The position numbers and the translations under genes are program-made. The notes beneath the pieces are model-generated. The model was not told where the DNA came from. It saw nothing but the letters and a program-made list of their open reading frames with translations, and did not search any database. A DNA stretch of 64,000 bases from Streptomyces coffeae (GTDB lineage: Bacteria > Actinomycetota > Actinomycetes > Streptomycetales > Streptomycetaceae). The stretch covers positions 1 through 64,000 of the forward strand of contig NZ_JAERRF010000016.1 in the NCBI RefSeq assembly GCF_016741875.1, written 5' to 3'. Position 1 is the stretch's first letter. Each line of letters starts with the position of its first letter. Positions 24,200 through 33,524 of this stretch are shown here, in pieces.

Positions 24200-25336
24200 T
24201 CAGGGCGCCGGGCGCTCGATCCGCACCGCGCGGGTGGCGGCCGTGGGATCGGTCGCGTCGAGCAGCCGTGCCGCTCGGCCCTCCAGGGCCTCCCGATCGT
24301 CGGCAGTCAGCGGGACGAACGGTGAGACCGTCAGCGTCGCCGTGGCGCTGTCGCCCTTGCCGGTGCGGTCGACGCCCCAGATACCGCCGACGAAGCCGTC
24401 CACCAGGATCGTGCCGCGCACCACGGCGTTGACGCCCATCACCCGCATCCGGTAGGCGTCGTCCATCACCCGGGCCCGGTCGGCGTGCGAGAGCAGCAGA
24501 TTGTCGAAGTCGGCCACCAGCCGCGCCGCAACCGGCGTCCCGGGGTCCGGAAGCGGCGCGTCCGGTATGTCGTACAGCTCGCGCCCGCCCTCGTCCCTGA
24601 AGATGCGCAGGCCCGGACGCAGCCGTTCCAGCACCTCACGCAGCCCGGTCAGCCCGCACCACTTCTGGACGTCGGCGACGGTCGCGGGTCCGAAGGCGGC
24701 GAGATAGCGCAGCACCACCGCCTCCAGGGCGGCGGCCGGGGAGCCGGTCTCCATCGGCCGGCCGAGCCAGTCCTCCACGCTGGTGTAGCGGGGCCCGCCG
24801 CCACGGCTCCACAGACCGCGCGGCGGCACCTGGACCAGCGGCGCCCACAGCCGCAGCGCGTTCACCAGCGCGCCCGGGTCCGCCTCCGGCCAGCGCGCGC
24901 CCAGCTCCCGCCGCAGCTCCGCGGGCCCCAGCGCGTCCCGACGCACGTGCTCCCGCGCCACCGCCACCAGCTCCTCCCGCTCCACACCGCGCACCCCGCG
25001 CGCGAAGGGCGTCTGCCGGAACGACCGGTCCAGCATCGGCTGCACCAGCGGACGCAGCCGCAGCGCGTCCTCGGCGCTCACCAGGTGCACGGTGCCGCGC
25101 ATCAGCACCATCCGCACCACCTGCCGCTCCGTCATCAGCTTTTCCAACTCGGTGAAGGAGAAGCCGTCGAGCCGGGTCCACAGCCCGAGGTACGGCGCAC
25201 CCGGCGCCTGGGACTGCATACCGACCAGCCACTCGATCGTCTCGAGGGCGGTCAGGGACGCCGACGGGTTCAGCAGCAGCTGTCGCTCCAGCAGCGCCCG
25301 GTTGAGCGCGCGGGGGCCGAGCACGGGGTGTGTCAT
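24200..25336 (-). CDS. HTH_42 winged-helix protein (AlkZ/YcaQ-like glycosylase family)
   Basis: 378 residues. The N-terminus LNRALLERQLLLNPSASLTALETIEWLVGMQSQAPGAPYLGLWTRL and the block MRGTVHLVSAEDALRLRPLVQP are hallmarks of the HTH_42 winged-helix family, which includes the DNA-crosslink and alkyl-base glycosylases AlkZ/YcaQ. Repeated winged-helix units follow (FGPATVADVQKWCGL). The QSQ/QxQ motif that glycosylases use is present as MQSQ near 44. DNA repair is therefore possible, but many members are uncharacterised. Start ATG at 25336; no clear ribosome-binding site. Confidence 0.8.
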   Translation of the reverse strand: MTHPVLGPRALNRALLERQLLLNPSASLTALETIEWLVGMQSQAPGAPYLGLWTRLDGFSFTELEKLMTERQVVRMVLMRGTVHLVSAEDALRLRPLVQPMLDRSFRQTPFARGVRGVEREELVAVAREHVRRDALGPAELRRELGARWPEADPGALVNALRLWAPLVQVPPRGLWSRGGGPRYTSVEDWLGRPMETGSPAAALEAVVLRYLAAFGPATVADVQKWCGLTGLREVLERLRPGLRIFRDEGGRELYDIPDAPLPDPGTPVAARLVADFDNLLLSHADRARVMDDAYRMRVMGVNAVVRGTILVDGFVGGIWGVDRTGKGDSATATLTVSPFVPLTADDREALEGRAARLLDATDPTAATRAVRIERPAP

Positions 25337-25492
25337 ACCCCGCACGGTACGAGCCCTTGCGGACAGCCGCTGTCCTCCATCCCCCGCCACTTCTGACGCT
25401 CCGGCCCAACGTACGGCTTTTCGGGGCGACTTGTGCTTCGATGCCCAGCGGCACCGACGAACGGGCGAGTAACAAACGACGGGAGTATGCGT

Positions 25493-26377
25493 ATGGACCG
25501 GCGAGGGTTCCTCAAGGGCACGGCCGCGATCTCCGCCGCGGGGCTGATATCCACCGCGGGCGGTACGGCGACGGCCACCGCGGCGCCACCCCGGCGGCTC
25601 GCCCCTCAGGACTGGCTCTCCGCCGTGGCCGACTCCACCCCCGTCCAGCGGCTGACCCTGCCCGGCACCCATGACTCCGGCGCCCGCCACGGCGGTCCGT
25701 GGACCGAGTGCCAGAACACCGCCATCGGCGACCAGCTGACCAGCGGCATCCGCTTCCTGGACATCCGCTGCCGGGCTTATGAGAACGCCTTCCCGATCCA
25801 TCACGGCCCCTACTACCAGCACCTCAACTTCGACGATGTGCTGGGCGCCTGCCGCTCCTTCCTCTCCGCTCATCCGACGGAGACCGTGCTGATGCGGGTC
25901 AAACAGGAGTACTCGGAGGAGAACGCCGAGGAGTTCCGCCGGATCTTCGACAGCTACCTCGACAAGGGCTGGCGTTCGCTGTTCCGCCTGGACAGCACCC
26001 TCCCCACCCTGGGCGAGGCCCGGGGCAGGGTGGTGCTGCTCGGCGACTCCGGCGCGATGCCGGGCATCCGGTACGGCGACGCCCAGCTCTTCGACATCCA
26101 GGACGACTACATGGCGGAGCCGTTCGGGAAGTACCCGAAGATCGAGGCGCAGTTCCGCAAGGCGGTCGAGCAGCCCGGCAAGCTGTTCATGAACTACGTC
26201 AGCACCGCCGCGCTGCTGCCGCCCCGCTCCAATGCGGACCGGCTCAACCCCAAGGTCGGGAGCTTCCTGGAGGGCGCCGGAACCCAGGGCTGGACGGGGC
26301 TCGGCATCGTCCCGATGGACTTTCCGAACACCGCCTCCGGCCTGGTCGACGCCCTCATCCGGAAGAACCCCGTCTGA
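25493..26377 (+). CDS. Secreted phosphatidylinositol-specific phospholipase C-like protein
   Basis: 294 residues. MDRRGFLKGTAAISAAGLIS is a twin-arginine signal, ending in an Ala-rich cleavage region near 33. The PLC X-box follows: LTLPGTHDSGARH (catalytic His near 60), IRFLDIRCRAYE (Asp/Arg), FPIHHGPYYQHLNFDDVL (second His near 102) and TVLMRVKQEYS. Such bacterial enzymes cleave phosphatidylinositol to cyclic inositol phosphate without calcium. I chose ATG 25493 (GGGAG seven bases upstream) over the ATG two codons earlier, which puts the twin arginine at residues 3-4. Confidence 0.88.
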   Translation: MDRRGFLKGTAAISAAGLISTAGGTATATAAPPRRLAPQDWLSAVADSTPVQRLTLPGTHDSGARHGGPWTECQNTAIGDQLTSGIRFLDIRCRAYENAFPIHHGPYYQHLNFDDVLGACRSFLSAHPTETVLMRVKQEYSEENAEEFRRIFDSYLDKGWRSLFRLDSTLPTLGEARGRVVLLGDSGAMPGIRYGDAQLFDIQDDYMAEPFGKYPKIEAQFRKAVEQPGKLFMNYVSTAALLPPRSNADRLNPKVGSFLEGAGTQGWTGLGIVPMDFPNTASGLVDALIRKNPV

Positions 26378-26407
26378 CGGACGTACCGGGGGACGTATCA
26401 GGACGGA

Positions 26408-28255
26408 TCAGAGCGACGGCCGGGCGAACCGTACGAGCTCCAGGGCCTGGTCGGGGAACCACTGCCCCGCCTCGGGGTCGACCGTGCCCCGCTCCGGGTC
26501 CTCGGGCCCGCCCGTGCCGCGCAGACACCGTCCGTCGGACTCACCCGGCGTCTTCACCCACAGCGCCGCGTCCTGGAGCGGATCGCCGGTCTCGGTGGTC
26601 GGGCGCACGCCCAGACCCCGGTCGGGCGGGTTGCACCACGGCTCGGGATCGCTGTGGTCACTGCCCTCCGGGGTCCACGGGCCCTGGCCGTTGCGGCTGG
26701 TGTCGGTGACGAAGTGCTTCAGCTGCGCCGGATCGTCGGGGGCATGCTCCTGGACCCAGGTCCGGGCACGCCGGTGGGACCAGTTGCGGTCGGCGCAGTC
26801 CGCGGGGTCCCCGCCCTCGTCGGCGTAGGCCAGACAGGAGGAGATCAGCCGTCCGTACCAGGCGTTGGCCGCGTCGGTCTGGTAGTGCGAGACATTGAGC
26901 GCGAAGCCGGTGGCACGGTCGATCCCGGCCTTGAGGAGGCGGGGCACGATGCTGCTGACGGAATGCCAGCCGGCGTGGCCCGCGTCCAGATAGACCGCGG
27001 TCTCGCCGAGCGCGGTGAGGACGTCGACCGCGTAGTTGATCTCGGAATAGCGGGCGGCGGTCTGCGGGTCCTCCTCGTCGATGAGCTGGTCGAGGCCCTC
27101 GAGGTCGTCCGGGTTCTCGAGATCACCGACGACCTCCGGGTTGCCGGTGTCGGGGAGGGCGGGATCGGCGGCGGCCGTTCCGGAGGCGGAGGGTTCGGGG
27201 CTGGGCAGGATGCCGGGCGACTCCGAAGCGGAGGCTTCGTTCGAGGCGGAGGGCTCGGGAGCCGGGGTCTGGGACGCGGGGGCCTGCGCCGCCGGGGACT
27301 CGGCCGCGGGGGACTGGGTCGCGGAGGGCTTCGGGGACGACGGCGTCTGAGCGGCGGGCTTCTCGGCTGCCGGGGTCTGGGCCGCGGGCTTCTCGGCGGC
27401 GGGCTTCTCGGACGCGGGCTTCTCCGCCGCGGGCTTCTCGGCGGCAGGCTTCTCGGCCGCGGGTGACGTGCTGGGCTGGGCTCCGGTGGCGGGGGTGGAC
27501 TCCGTACCCGGGTCGGGCAGCGGGGGCAGCTCGCCCTCGCCCGTATCCGTGCCCCCGGTACCGGCACTTGCGCTCGCACCGGCGCCCGCGTCCGTGCCCG
27601 CGTCCGTGCCCGCGTCCGTGCCCGCGTCCGTGGCCTGATCGTCCGCGGGGGCGGCCGGATCGGCCTCGGCGGGCAGGGTGCTCGCCTCCGCCTCCTCCGG
27701 CTCGTCGTCGGCCGCGTTGTCCCCGTCTTCGCCGGTCGCGTTCTGCTCGCAGTCGGACGGCAGCAGTGCCAGGGAGTCGGGTTCCAGGACGACCAGCGCC
27801 TTGCGCTGTCCGATGCCCTGGGCGACGGCGTCGATCCACGCCTGGTACTCGGCGGTGCTCCGCGCGCCACCGGAGGAGTAGCTGCCGCAGTCCCGGCCCG
27901 GGACGTCGTACAGCGTCAGGACCGGCACCGTGCCATGGGCCTCGGCGCTGCGGGTGGTCGTCCGGACCATCCGCTCCACCTCCTCGGGGCTCTCGTCCCC
28001 GTACCAGAGGGCGTGGGGAGTTCGCACCATGGAGAGAAGCCCCCTGGCCTCACGGCTCTCGCCCCGCCAGGCGAGCCGGGTCACCTGGCTGTAGGGGTCC
28101 CGTTCGGGTGGCGGGGCGTAGAAACGGCTGCCGCGCAGGGCGTCGCCGACGCCCTGGGGCGCGGCCGCGTGCACGGTCGAACTGGTCATCAGGGGAAGGG
28201 CGGTTGCGGCCAGAACGGCCATCGGGGCGGCGAGGTTTTTCCGCTTGCTACGCAC
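26408..28255 (-). CDS. Secreted GH6 glycosidase with large low-complexity insert
   Basis: 615 residues. A signal peptide (RSKRKNLAAPMAVLAATALP, cleavage near VHA-AA) leads to a GH6 cellulase-like domain: FYAPPPERDP, PVLTLYDVPGRDCGSYS (Asp near 122), ALVVLEPDSLALLP (general acid Asp near 160). Then about 225 residues (173-397) of Ala/Pro/Glu/Ser-rich sequence with DAGT and PAAEK repeats interrupt the barrel, after which GH6 resumes with ARYSEINYAVDVL, YLDAGHAGWHS, GFALNVSHYQ, DTSRNGQGPW and WVKTPGESDG. All expected blocks remain, so activity on beta-1,4-glucan is plausible. The GTG at 28255 has GGAG seven bases upstream. Confidence 0.88.
   Translation of the reverse strand: MRSKRKNLAAPMAVLAATALPLMTSSTVHAAAPQGVGDALRGSRFYAPPPERDPYSQVTRLAWRGESREARGLLSMVRTPHALWYGDESPEEVERMVRTTTRSAEAHGTVPVLTLYDVPGRDCGSYSSGGARSTAEYQAWIDAVAQGIGQRKALVVLEPDSLALLPSDCEQNATGEDGDNAADDEPEEAEASTLPAEADPAAPADDQATDAGTDAGTDAGTDAGAGASASAGTGGTDTGEGELPPLPDPGTESTPATGAQPSTSPAAEKPAAEKPAAEKPASEKPAAEKPAAQTPAAEKPAAQTPSSPKPSATQSPAAESPAAQAPASQTPAPEPSASNEASASESPGILPSPEPSASGTAAADPALPDTGNPEVVGDLENPDDLEGLDQLIDEEDPQTAARYSEINYAVDVLTALGETAVYLDAGHAGWHSVSSIVPRLLKAGIDRATGFALNVSHYQTDAANAWYGRLISSCLAYADEGGDPADCADRNWSHRRARTWVQEHAPDDPAQLKHFVTDTSRNGQGPWTPEGSDHSDPEPWCNPPDRGLGVRPTTETGDPLQDAALWVKTPGESDGRCLRGTGGPEDPERGTVDPEAGQWFPDQALELVRFARPSL
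27065..27739 (-). repeat. Low-complexity insert within the GH6 gene
   Basis: This stretch encodes the insert. It includes four 12-bp units reading CCCGCGTCCGTG at about 27585-27632 (protein DAGT) and imperfect 15-bp units around 27354-27463 (protein PAAEK, PAAQT). Repeat lengths are multiples of three, so copy number can change without shifting the frame. Confidence 0.75.
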
Positions 28256-28386
28256 AGGCGCACTCCAGAGGGCTGCGGGCGGGTCAAATCTGACTCTCAC
28301 TCAGAAAATCGGACCCGGCAACGCGGCTGTACGCCAGGTGGCGGTACCGCTTTCCCGCCCAGGAGTGGCCTTAGATCGGATGAACG

Positions 28387-29586
28387 TCAGGCGACCGACC
28401 CGATCCGGTCCGCGGGGGCCCGTTCGGTGTCGTGGTGGATGGGGGTGTGCGCCCCGGTCAGCGGCACTCCGCTGCCGCCCCGGCGGGCGGCGACGATCTC
28501 GCCGGCGATGGACAGGGCCGTCTCCTCGGGGGTGTGGGCGCCGAGGTCGAGCCCGATCGGGGAGCGCAGCCGGGCCAGCTCCACTTCGTTCAGGCCCACC
28601 TCGCGCAGCCGTCGCAGCCGGTCGAGGTGGGTGCGGCGGGAGCCCATCGCGCCGACGTAGCCGACGGGCATCCGCAGCGCCCGCTCCAGCAGCGGGACGT
28701 CGAACTTCGCGTCGTGGGTGAGAACGCAGAGCACGGTCCGGGCGTCCACCTCGGCCGTCTCGAGATAGCGGTGCGGCCAGTCGACGACCACCTCGTCGGC
28801 CTCCGGGAAGCGGTGGGCCGCCGCGAAGACCGGACGGGCGTCGCAGACCGTCACGTGGTAGCCGAGGAACTTCCCGATCCGCACCAGGGCGCTCGCGAAG
28901 TCGATCGCCCCGAAGACGATCATGCGGGCCGGGGCCACGCTGGACTCGACGAGCAGGGTGACCGGGCTGCCGCAGCGGCTGCCCTCGGCGCCGATGACCA
29001 CGCTCGCGGTCCGGCCGGCGTCCAGCAGGGCGCGCGCCTCCCCCGCCGCGGTGCGGTCCAGCGCCGCCCGGTCGGCCGCGGAGGCGCCCTCGGGTCCGCC
29101 GAGGGTGCCCTCGTACGTCCCGTCCGGGCGGACCAGCAGGGCGCGGCCCAGCAGTCCGTCCGGGCCGTCCACGATCCGCGCGAGCGCCACCGCCTCGCCT
29201 CCGGCCGCGGCCTCACCTCCCGCCGCGGCCGAGCGGACCGCGGCGGCGAGGACCGGGCGCCGCACGGTGTCCGCCGCCGGAACCGGTGTGACCAGGACGT
29301 CGATGACCCCACCGCAGGTCAGACCCACCGCGAAGGCGTCCTCGTCGGAGTAGCCGAAGCGGGTCCTGACCGGTTCGCCGGTGCTCAGCGCCTCCTGGCA
29401 CAGCTCGTAGACCGCGCCCTCCACACAGCCGCCGGACACGCTGCCGATGGCCGTGCCGTCGGCGTCGACGGCGAGGGCCGCGCCCGGCTGCCGGGGTGCG
29501 CTGCCGCTGACGGCCACCACGGTGGCGACGGCGAAGTCACGCCCCTCCTCGCACCAGCGATGCAGTTCGGCAGCGATGTCCAGCAT
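28387..29586 (-). CDS. xdhC: XdhC-type Mo-hydroxylase maturation protein
   Basis: 399 residues. The family inserts sulfurated Mo cofactor into xanthine dehydrogenase. The N-terminal XdhC/CoxI domain reads VATVVAVSGSAPRQPGAALAV and GSVSGGCVEGAV; the C-terminal Rossmann-like half has MIVFGAIDFASALVRIGKFLGYHVTVCDARP, VLTHDAKFDVPLLERAL, YVGAMGSRRTH and LRSPIGLDLGAHTPEETALSIAGEI. A short Ala/Gly repeat near 120-130 is a linker. It is the last gene of the xanthine dehydrogenase operon, 24 bases after the permease, with AAGGAG nine bases before the ATG. Confidence 0.93.
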   Translation of the reverse strand: MLDIAAELHRWCEEGRDFAVATVVAVSGSAPRQPGAALAVDADGTAIGSVSGGCVEGAVYELCQEALSTGEPVRTRFGYSDEDAFAVGLTCGGVIDVLVTPVPAADTVRRPVLAAAVRSAAAGGEAAAGGEAVALARIVDGPDGLLGRALLVRPDGTYEGTLGGPEGASAADRAALDRTAAGEARALLDAGRTASVVIGAEGSRCGSPVTLLVESSVAPARMIVFGAIDFASALVRIGKFLGYHVTVCDARPVFAAAHRFPEADEVVVDWPHRYLETAEVDARTVLCVLTHDAKFDVPLLERALRMPVGYVGAMGSRRTHLDRLRRLREVGLNEVELARLRSPIGLDLGAHTPEETALSIAGEIVAARRGGSGVPLTGAHTPIHHDTERAPADRIGSVA

Positions 29587-29610
29587 GGTGATCAGCTCCT
29601 TGTACGGCCG

Positions 29611-31041
29611 CTATCGGACCCCGAGCCAGGTCTCGATCGGATGCAGAGCGAAGTAGATGACAAACACGGCCGTCAATATCCACATGAACACGCCGGGCTC
29701 CCGATATCTGCCCTGCGCGGCCTTGATCGCGGTGTAGGCGATCACGCCCGCGCCGACCCCGGCGGTGATGGAGTACGTGAAGGGCATCAGGGCGACGGTC
29801 AGGAAGACCGGGACGGCCACCGAGCGGTCGGCCCAGTCCACATGGCGGGCGTTCTGCATCATCATCGCGCCGATGACCACCAGGGCGGCGGCCGCGACCT
29901 GGCCGGGCACGATCTGGGCGAGCGGGGTGAAGAACAGCCCGCAGGCGAAGAGCAGCCCGGTGACCACGCTGGACAGCCCGGTTCTGGCCCCTTCGCCGAC
30001 GCCCGTGGCGGACTCGATGAACACGGTCTGGCCGCTGGCCCCGGCCACCCCGCCGATGGCGCCGCCCGCGCCGTCCACGAACAGCGCCCTGCTCAGCCCC
30101 GGCATCCGGCCCCGTTCGTCGGCCAGCTTCGCCTCGGTGCCGACGCCGATGATCGTCGCCATGGCGTCGAAGAACCCGGCCAGCACCAGGGTGAAGACGA
30201 TCATGCCGACCGTCATGCCGCCGATCTTGCCCCAGCCGCCGAACTCGACCTGTCCGAAGAGGCTGAAGTCCGGGGTGGAGACGGCGTGGGCGGGCAGTTC
30301 GGGGGCGCGCCCGCCCCAGGTCTTGGGACTGAGCCCGGCCACCGCGTTGACGACAACGGCGAGAACGGTGCCGGCCACGATGCCGATGAGGATCGCGCCC
30401 GGCACCTCACGGGCCTGGAGCATGAAGATCAGCAGCAGGGTGACGCAGAAGATCAGTACGGGCCAGCCCGCGAGCTTTCCCTCCACGCCGAGCGTCAGCG
30501 GCCCGCCCTTGCCCACAAAACCGGCGTTGACCAGCCCGATCAGGGCGATGAACATGCCGATGCCGATGGTGATCCCGTGTTTGAGGGCGAGCGGGATCGC
30601 GTTCATGATCACTTCGCGGAGTCCGGTGACCACCAGCAGCACGATCACCGTCCCGTACAGCACACACATCCCCATCGCCTGCGGCCAGCTCATATGGGGC
30701 ACGACCTGGCCGGTGAGGACGGCGGAGACGCTGAGCCCGGCGGCGAGCGCAAGCGGCACCTTGCCGATGAAGCCCATGAGGAGGGTGGAGACGGCGGCGG
30801 CGAACGCGGTGGCGGTGATCAGCGCGCTCTGGGCGAGGTGGTCGTGCTGGACGTCCTCACCGGACAGCAGCAGCGGATTGAGCAGCAGGATGTACGCCAT
30901 CGCCATGAAGGTGGTGACGCCGCCGCGGATCTCCCTGGCGAGAGTGGATCCGCGGTCGGATATGTGGAAGTACCGGTCGAGACCGGACCGGCGGGCCGTT
31001 CCCTCCGGGGTGGTCGGTGGCTTGATGGCGTGCTGGGTCAT
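29611..31041 (-). CDS. NCS2-family purine permease (AzgA-like)
   Basis: 476 residues and about 12-13 membrane segments. YILLLNPLLLSG, LMGFIGKVPLALAAGLSVSAVL and GVGTEAKLADERGRMPGLSRALFVDGAGGAIGGVAGASGQTVFIESATGVGEGARTG are typical of the AzgA/GhxP branch of nucleobase:cation symporters, which take up hypoxanthine, guanine or adenine rather than xanthine or urate. In an operon with xanthine dehydrogenase it would deliver the enzyme's substrate. GGGAG lies nine bases before the ATG; 90 bases separate it from the Mo-subunit gene. Confidence 0.9.
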   Translation of the reverse strand: MTQHAIKPPTTPEGTARRSGLDRYFHISDRGSTLAREIRGGVTTFMAMAYILLLNPLLLSGEDVQHDHLAQSALITATAFAAAVSTLLMGFIGKVPLALAAGLSVSAVLTGQVVPHMSWPQAMGMCVLYGTVIVLLVVTGLREVIMNAIPLALKHGITIGIGMFIALIGLVNAGFVGKGGPLTLGVEGKLAGWPVLIFCVTLLLIFMLQAREVPGAILIGIVAGTVLAVVVNAVAGLSPKTWGGRAPELPAHAVSTPDFSLFGQVEFGGWGKIGGMTVGMIVFTLVLAGFFDAMATIIGVGTEAKLADERGRMPGLSRALFVDGAGGAIGGVAGASGQTVFIESATGVGEGARTGLSSVVTGLLFACGLFFTPLAQIVPGQVAAAALVVIGAMMMQNARHVDWADRSVAVPVFLTVALMPFTYSITAGVGAGVIAYTAIKAAQGRYREPGVFMWILTAVFVIYFALHPIETWLGVR

Positions 31042-31131
31042 GCGGTGCCACTCCCAAGTGTCATAGGGGGTTGGGATGGTGCATCGGCATCCACGACCCG
31101 GGGGACGGCCCGGTCGGTGGTGATGGGGGGT

Positions 31132-33522
31132 TCAGGTACCGGTCAGATGCTCCGGCCGGACCGGTACCCGCTTCAGGGGGAGGCCGGTCGCCGCGCGGAT
31201 GGCGGCCACGACGGCCGGGGTGGAGGAGAGGGTGGGCGCCTCGCCGACCCCGCGCAGCCCGTACGGGGCGTTGTCGTCGGCCAGTTCGAGGACATCCACG
31301 GGGATGGTCGGGGTGTCGAGGATGGTGGGGATCAGATAGTCGGTGAAGGAGGGGTTACGGACCCGGGCGCCGTCGGAGACCACGATCTCCTCCATGACGG
31401 CGAGGCCGAGGCCCTGGGTGGAGCCGCCCTGGATCTGGCCCACGACGGAGAGCGGATTGAGCGCTTTGCCGACGTCCTGGGCGGCGGCCAGCTCGATCAC
31501 CTTGACCAGGCCCAGTTCGGTGTCGACCTCGACCACCGCGCGATGGGCACAGAAGGAGTACTGGACATGGCCGAAGCCCTGGCCGGTCTCCAGGTCGAAC
31601 GGCTCGGTGGGGCGGTGCCGGAACTCCAGCTCCAGGTCGATCGGTTCATCGCCGACGATCTCGGCGAGATCGCCGATCACCTCACCGCCGTCGGTGACCA
31701 CCTTGCCGCCCTCCAGCAGCAGTTCGGCGGTGGCCCACGCGGGGTGGTGGGAGCCGAGCCGCTCCCGGCCGCGCCGCAGCACCTCCTCCCGCACCGCCTC
31801 GCAGGTGTGCTTGATGGCGCCGCCGGTCATATACGTCTGGCGGGAGGCGGAGGTGGAACCGGCCGAGCCCACCCGGGTGTCGGCGGGATGGATGGTGACC
31901 TGGCTGACGCCCAGTTCGGTACGGGCGATCTGGGCGTGCACGGTGACACCGCCCTGGCCGACCTCGGCCATCGCGGTGTGCACCAGGGCCACCGGTTCGC
32001 CGTTGATCACCTCCAGCCGGATCCGGGCGGTGGAGTAGTCGTCGAACCCCTCGGAGAAGCCGACGTTCTTGATGCCGACCGCATAGCCGACCCCGCGCAC
32101 CACCCCTTCGCCGTGGGTGGTGTTGGACAGCCCGCCGGGCAGCTCCCGGACATCGGTGGACGCGTCGGCGGCCAGCCACTGACGCTCGGGCGGCATCGGC
32201 ATCGCCTTGACGCGGCGCAGCAGTTCGGCCACCGGCGCCGGGGAGTCCACGATCTGTCCGGTGGGCATCTCCGCGCCCTGGGACATGGCGTTGCGCTGCC
32301 GGAACTCCACCGGGTCCAGGCCGAGTTCCTGTGCCACGGCGTCCATCTGCGCCTCGTAGGCGAAGCACGCCTGGACGGCGCCGAAGCCGCGCATGGCACC
32401 GCAGGGCGGGTTGTTGCTGTAGAGGGCGATGGCCTCGACGTCGACGTTCGGGACGACGTAGGGGCCGATCGCCAGGGAGGCGGCATTGCCGACCACCGCC
32501 GGGGAGGAGGAGGCATACGCCCCGCCGTCCAGGACGATGCGGCACTGCACGTAGAGCAACTGTCCGTCGCGGGTGGCGCCGTGTTCATAGGTGAGTGTGG
32601 CGGGGTGCCGGTGGACATGGCCGAAGAACGACTCGTAGCGGTTGTAGACGATCTTCACGGGGCGGCCGGTGCGCAGCGCCAGCAGACAGGCGTGCGCCTG
32701 CATGGACAGATCCTCACGCGCGCCGAACGCCCCGCCCACGCCGGACAGCGTCAGCCGCACCTTGTCGGCGGGCAGCCCCAGGACCGGCGCCAGCTGGTCG
32801 CGGTCGACATGCAGCCACTGGGTGGCGATGTACAGGTCGACGCCGCCGTCCTCGGCCGGTACCGCGAGCCCCGACTCCGGCCCCAGGAACGCCTGGTCCT
32901 GCATCCCGACCTCGTAGTCGCGGCGCACCACCACATCGGCACGGGCGCGGGCGGCGGTGACATCGCCGCGCCGGACGGGCTGCCGGTGCACGATGTTGGG
33001 GTGCGGTACGTGGGCGGCATAGTGATCGGAGCGGTCGTGGCGGTCCGGGTGGAGCACCGGGGCATCGGGGGCGATGGCGGTGGCCTCGTCCACGACCGGC
33101 GGCAGCTCCGCGTACCCCACCTTGATCTTGGCGGCGGCGCGGCGGGCCGTCTCGGGGTGGTCGGCGGCCACGATGGCCACGGCCTCCCCGTGGTAGCGGA
33201 CGCGGTCCTTGGCGAGCACGGGCTGATCGCGGATCTCCAGCCCGTAGTGGGTGGCGGCCGGGAGGTCGTCATGCGTCATCACGGCGTGGACCCCGGGCAC
33301 GGCCAGCGCCTCGGCGGTGTCGATGGAGCGGATCTCGGCGTGGGCGTACGGGCTGCGCAGGGTGAAGCCCCACAGCATGTCCTCGTGCCACAGGTCCGAG
33401 GAGTACGCGAACTCCCCGGTGACCTTCAGGGTGCCGTCGGGGCGCAGGGTGGACTCACCGATGGCGCCCCTGGTCGCGCTGCTGGTCTGGGTGATCCTTC
33501 CGGGGGTGGGACCGGCTCCCAT
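31132..33522 (-). CDS. pucD: Xanthine dehydrogenase molybdopterin subunit
   Basis: 796 residues, the Mo-binding subunit that hydroxylates hypoxanthine and xanthine to urate. Visible blocks are GTLKVTGEFAYSSDLWHEDMLWG (start of domain a/b), the GGAFGAREDLSMQAHACLLAL loop, PPCGAMRGFGAVQACFAYEAQMD with the conserved Arg, EVGQGGVTVHAQIA, GSAGSTSASRQTYMTGGA, DVGKALNPLSVVGQIQGGSTQGLGLAVMEE and finally GLRGVGEAPT, whose Glu is the catalytic base (about 760). Start at 33522: GGAGGAGG lies just upstream and overlaps the end of the 2Fe-2S gene, whose stop is two bases away. Confidence 0.95.
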   Translation of the reverse strand: MGAGPTPGRITQTSSATRGAIGESTLRPDGTLKVTGEFAYSSDLWHEDMLWGFTLRSPYAHAEIRSIDTAEALAVPGVHAVMTHDDLPAATHYGLEIRDQPVLAKDRVRYHGEAVAIVAADHPETARRAAAKIKVGYAELPPVVDEATAIAPDAPVLHPDRHDRSDHYAAHVPHPNIVHRQPVRRGDVTAARARADVVVRRDYEVGMQDQAFLGPESGLAVPAEDGGVDLYIATQWLHVDRDQLAPVLGLPADKVRLTLSGVGGAFGAREDLSMQAHACLLALRTGRPVKIVYNRYESFFGHVHRHPATLTYEHGATRDGQLLYVQCRIVLDGGAYASSSPAVVGNAASLAIGPYVVPNVDVEAIALYSNNPPCGAMRGFGAVQACFAYEAQMDAVAQELGLDPVEFRQRNAMSQGAEMPTGQIVDSPAPVAELLRRVKAMPMPPERQWLAADASTDVRELPGGLSNTTHGEGVVRGVGYAVGIKNVGFSEGFDDYSTARIRLEVINGEPVALVHTAMAEVGQGGVTVHAQIARTELGVSQVTIHPADTRVGSAGSTSASRQTYMTGGAIKHTCEAVREEVLRRGRERLGSHHPAWATAELLLEGGKVVTDGGEVIGDLAEIVGDEPIDLELEFRHRPTEPFDLETGQGFGHVQYSFCAHRAVVEVDTELGLVKVIELAAAQDVGKALNPLSVVGQIQGGSTQGLGLAVMEEIVVSDGARVRNPSFTDYLIPTILDTPTIPVDVLELADDNAPYGLRGVGEAPTLSSTPAVVAAIRAATGLPLKRVPVRPEHLTGT

Positions 33523-33524
33523 GG

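Noticed and set aside
27354..27463. GH6 insert as a frameshift artefact
   Set aside because: The frame is continuous and the same strand resumes with correct GH6 motifs on both sides.
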